Positions 5,185-6,953 of a stretch of 6,953 bases of DNA are shown here, piece after piece. This DNA is from JAHQVK01 sp039819565 (lineage in GTDB: Bacteria; Myxococcota; Kuafuiibacteriia; Kuafuiibacteriales; Kuafuiibacteriaceae). Numbering within the stretch: position 1 is the first letter of the stretch; each line of letters opens with the position of its first letter. Made by a program: the position numbers and the translations under genes. The notes beneath the pieces were generated by a model, which worked only from the letters and a program-made list of their open reading frames with translations, was not told the origin of the DNA and ran no database searches. The stretch is from the NCBI GenBank assembly GCA_039819565.1, contig JBCBRU010000481.1, positions 1 through 6,953 of the forward strand, in the 5' to 3' direction.

Positions 5185-5913
5185 GTGTCTGACACGGCCA
5201 GGATCTGGGCGCAAGGGGCCAACGATCCGCTCGTGCGATTGTGCAGCTTCGCGGGCTGGTATAGGGCCCAAGGCGTGGCCGGACTCGATCTGCCCGCGAA
5301 GCTCCGCCGCAGTTTGGGCGCCGGACAGGTTCTGGAGCCCGAGGCGATCGCGGAGCGGCTCGCCGCCCATGACCAGGACGGAGACGGTCGCCTCTCCAAG
5401 GCCGAGCTGTGCCGCTTCCTCGGCCAGGCCGGGCTCGGCGGCCCCTGGTTCTGCGAAATGTTCGCGGGCACGGTGTGGAAGAAGGCCCAGAACGCCTTCG
5501 AGAAGGAGGTCGCGTCTCTCGACCTGAACCTCCTGGCGCGGGTCCTTCACTTCGCGATGGCCCGGACCAGTGCTCCCGGGCGCCGCTACGTGATCACCCC
5601 CGAGGCTTTTCGGGGCGAGGCCCCCCGGGTCGACGAGAAAAACGCCCCGGTCGACGTCGTAGCCCCGGATCTCGCCGCGGCTCGCCCCCCCGCTCGCGGC
5701 CCGAGCGCCTCGCCTCGACCCCGGGCTGCCCCGGCACGGCCGCGCGGGCCGTCTCGGACGCCCACACCGAGGGCCCCCTCCGGCGCCCGGAGCCCCGCGC
5801 CCCGAGGCCGCCCGAGGGCGACGAGCGGCCCCCGGCGGCCGGCCCCCGCGAGCCCTCGCCGAGCCCCGACGGCTCGAGGCCCCCGCCGTCCGAGCGGGCG
5901 CCCCCGATCGTGA
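5185..5913 (+). CDS. EF-hand calcium-binding domain protein (frame likely continues into RluA gene)
   Basis: As read, the product is 242 aa. Residues 1-160 are a helical cytoplasmic domain with a canonical EF-hand loop DQDGDGRLSKAE (63-74): Asp at 1, 3 and 5, Gly at 6, hydrophobic at 8 and Glu at 12. That is a complete Ca2+ site. Only one clear EF loop is present. No signal peptide is seen. After residue 169 the frame encodes only Pro, Ala, Arg, Gly, Ser and Thr up to the stop. Every second codon position there is G or C, which is unlike a real protein and begins exactly at a run of seven C. I think the true frame changes there and the coding continues in the pseudouridine synthase frame. If no frameshift occurs, the stop overlaps the next start as GTGA. 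The GTG start at 5185 lacks a strong ribosome-binding site. Confidence 0.7.
   Translation: MSDTARIWAQGANDPLVRLCSFAGWYRAQGVAGLDLPAKLRRSLGAGQVLEPEAIAERLAAHDQDGDGRLSKAELCRFLGQAGLGGPWFCEMFAGTVWKKAQNAFEKEVASLDLNLLARVLHFAMARTSAPGRRYVITPEAFRGEAPRVDEKNAPVDVVAPDLAAARPPARGPSASPRPRAAPARPRGPSRTPTPRAPSGARSPAPRGRPRATSGPRRPAPASPRRAPTARGPRRPSGRPRS
5685..5691 (+). other. C7 run at an apparent -1 frameshift point
   Basis: Seven C in a row lie in the EF-hand frame as CG[C CCC CCC], matching the X XXY YYZ pattern of a -1 slippery heptamer. Upstream, the EF-hand frame has ordinary coding composition (VDVVAPDLAAA). Downstream, up to 5909, the RluA frame has G or C at essentially every third position while second positions vary normally, and the EF-hand frame has the reverse. 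The RluA frame has no ATG, GTG or TTG between here and 5910, so that stretch can only be translated by a shift from upstream. One missing C (sequence error), phase variation or programmed slippage would all explain it. Confidence 0.6.
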
Positions 5914-6800
5914 AGCTGCCCGCGGACCTCCGCGGCGAGCGTCTCGACCGCGCCATTTCGACCGGCCTGCATCGCGTAGGGCGTCCCGTCTCGGTCCGGG
6001 AGGTGCGCCTCGCCCTTCGCGCCGGGCGGATCCGGGTCGACGGCCAGCGCCGCGCCCCCGGCCTCCGCGCCCAGGGCGGCGAAGCAGTCGACGTGGAGAC
6101 CTTCGCGGCCCGGCACGAAGCCCGCATCGAGGGGCAGCCCGAGCTTCTCGAACGCGTGACGGTGCTCGAGACGTGGCCGGACCTATGGGCTCTCGACAAA
6201 CCTACGGGCCTGCCCTGTGCCCCGCTTCGAGCGGAGGAGCGGGACACCTTGCTCCACGCCGCGGTGGCTCTGGATCCGGAGGTTGCCCAGGCCGGCCCAC
6301 CCTTGGAGGGCGGCCTCTGCCACCGCCTCGATACCGGCACCTCCGGGGCGGTGCTCTTCGCCCGCCGGACGGAGGCACGGGACCGGGTGCGGGCGTGGTT
6401 TGGGCAGCACGCCGTCGAGAAGACCTACCTCGCCCGGGTGGCCTCCGGGGCCGCGGAGGCCCTTCCGGCCCGCGTGGACCGGCCGATTGGTCCCGGCCCC
6501 CAGCCCGATCGGGTCCGCGTCTACGCGTACGGCGAGGCTCTCCCCGCCGAGAGCCATCTGCGTCTGCTCGCGCAGGACCAAGACTCCGGCTGGGTCGAGG
6601 TCCGAACCCGGTACGGGCGTCGCCATCAGGTCCGAGCCCACCTCGCCCACGCCGGGGCGCCCATCGACGGAGACGCTCTGTACGGCGGGCGTGAGGGTCC
6701 GCGATTGATGCTTCACGCTGCCTCTCTCCATCTCCCCGACGGCCGACGGGTCGACGCCCCGGTCCCGAGCGCCTTCGCGCTGCCCGCGGTGAACCCATGA
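5910..6800 (+). CDS. RluA-family RNA pseudouridine synthase with S4 domain
   Basis: The 296-aa product isomerises uridine to pseudouridine in RNA, most likely rRNA or tRNA, in the cytoplasm. Residues 10-60 are an S4-type RNA-binding domain (RLDRAIS, then VRLALRAGRIRVDG). The catalytic domain follows: LDKPTGLP (95-102), CHRLDTGTSGAVLFAR (137-152) with catalytic Asp141, KTYLARV (171-177), GRRHQVRAHLAHAGAPIDGDALYGG (236-260) and LMLHAASL (266-273). All family motifs are intact, so activity is expected; the target site cannot be read from the sequence. The GTG at 5910 overlaps the upstream stop (GTGA) and gives a full-length S4 domain. Upstream in the same frame, 5691-5909 has strongly coding composition, so the natural protein may carry an N-terminal EF-hand extension. 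Its stop overlaps the next start as ATGA. Confidence 0.93.
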   Translation: MKLPADLRGERLDRAISTGLHRVGRPVSVREVRLALRAGRIRVDGQRRAPGLRAQGGEAVDVETFAARHEARIEGQPELLERVTVLETWPDLWALDKPTGLPCAPLRAEERDTLLHAAVALDPEVAQAGPPLEGGLCHRLDTGTSGAVLFARRTEARDRVRAWFGQHAVEKTYLARVASGAAEALPARVDRPIGPGPQPDRVRVYAYGEALPAESHLRLLAQDQDSGWVEVRTRYGRRHQVRAHLAHAGAPIDGDALYGGREGPRLMLHAASLHLPDGRRVDAPVPSAFALPAVNP

Positions 6801-6953
6801 GCGTGCGAAGGCTCGCGGCTGCCCTCCTCTTGGCCGGGGCCTGCGTCACCACCCCGGTCGCGGACGCTCCGCCTCCGATTCCCGAGGGCCGGGTGGCCCT
6901 CCGTTTTCGGGCCTACGACGGCACCACTCAGAGCTTGGCGGCGCGCCGGGGAA
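6797..6953 (+). CDS. Putative lipoprotein, 5' end only (possibly thioredoxin-like)
   Basis: The ATG overlaps the stop of the pseudouridine synthase gene (ATGA), placing it in the same operon. The 52 visible residues start MSVRRLAAALLLAGAC, a short signal peptide with a plausible lipobox (AGAC, Cys16), then a Pro-rich linker (VADAPPPIPEG). The final stretch, VALRFRAYDGTTQSLAARRG, resembles the strand just before the active site of TlpA/AhpC-type thioredoxin-fold proteins (F..xDGxxxxLxxxRGK), but the CxxC region lies beyond the window. Lipoprotein call moderate; thioredoxin-like call weak. Confidence 0.6.
   Translation, partial: MSVRRLAAALLLAGACVTTPVADAPPPIPEGRVALRFRAYDGTTQSLAARRG

Noticed and set aside
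5409..5909. Long N-terminal extension of the RluA protein from ATG 5409
   Set aside because: Between 5409 and about 5690 that frame overlaps the well-supported EF-hand domain and lacks coding character. Only the part after the C7 run looks coding, which is better explained by a frameshift.
6202..6852. Minus-strand open frame opposite the RluA gene
   Set aside because: It is antisense to intact pseudouridine synthase motifs and its product is Arg/Pro/Gly-rich without domain signals.

Overview
The window is GC-rich, with strongly G/C-biased third codon positions. It carries long Ala/Pro/Arg linkers, a cysteine-rich lipoprotein with an Asp-Met-Gly repeat linker, and mostly orphan-type genes. 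This style is typical of Myxococcota (Polyangia-like deltaproteobacteria). The taxonomic call is an inference from style, not from a marker gene.

Layout, left to right. Positions 1-133 are non-coding and dense in inverted repeats, including an exact 15-bp pair 61 nt apart. A minus-strand gene (134-700) encodes a divergent heme-copper oxidase subunit III. Diverging from it is a plus-strand pair joined by a GTGA overlap. The first (768-1829) looks like a degenerate NlpC/P60 domain behind a tandem-repeat linker. The second (1826-2632) is an exported lytic-transglycosylase-like protein. Both appear to have lost their catalytic residues. Two perfect hairpins (2642-2691) separate this pair from a convergent 514-aa cysteine-rich lipoprotein (2696-4240, minus). 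A gene-free stretch of about 310 bp (4241-4554) follows, with two hairpins. Then comes a minus-strand gene for a Lys/Ala/Pro-tailed helical protein (4555-5169). Only 15 bp away, in the opposite direction, starts a plus-strand operon: an EF-hand protein (5185-5913), an RluA-family pseudouridine synthase (5910-6800) and the beginning of a putative lipoprotein (6797 to the edge). All operon junctions are 4-nt GTGA/ATGA overlaps.

Two observations stand out. First, two neighbouring, translationally coupled cell-wall-hydrolase folds both lack their catalytic residues, suggesting a binding, scaffold or regulatory role at the cell wall rather than cleavage. Second, codon-position composition indicates that the reading frame switches from the EF-hand gene into the pseudouridine-synthase frame at a run of seven C (5685-5691). 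The two annotated genes may therefore be one EF-hand/RluA fusion of about 538 aa, split by a -1 frameshift (sequence error, phase-variable tract or programmed slippage).

No mobile element genes, RNA genes or CRISPR arrays were recognised.
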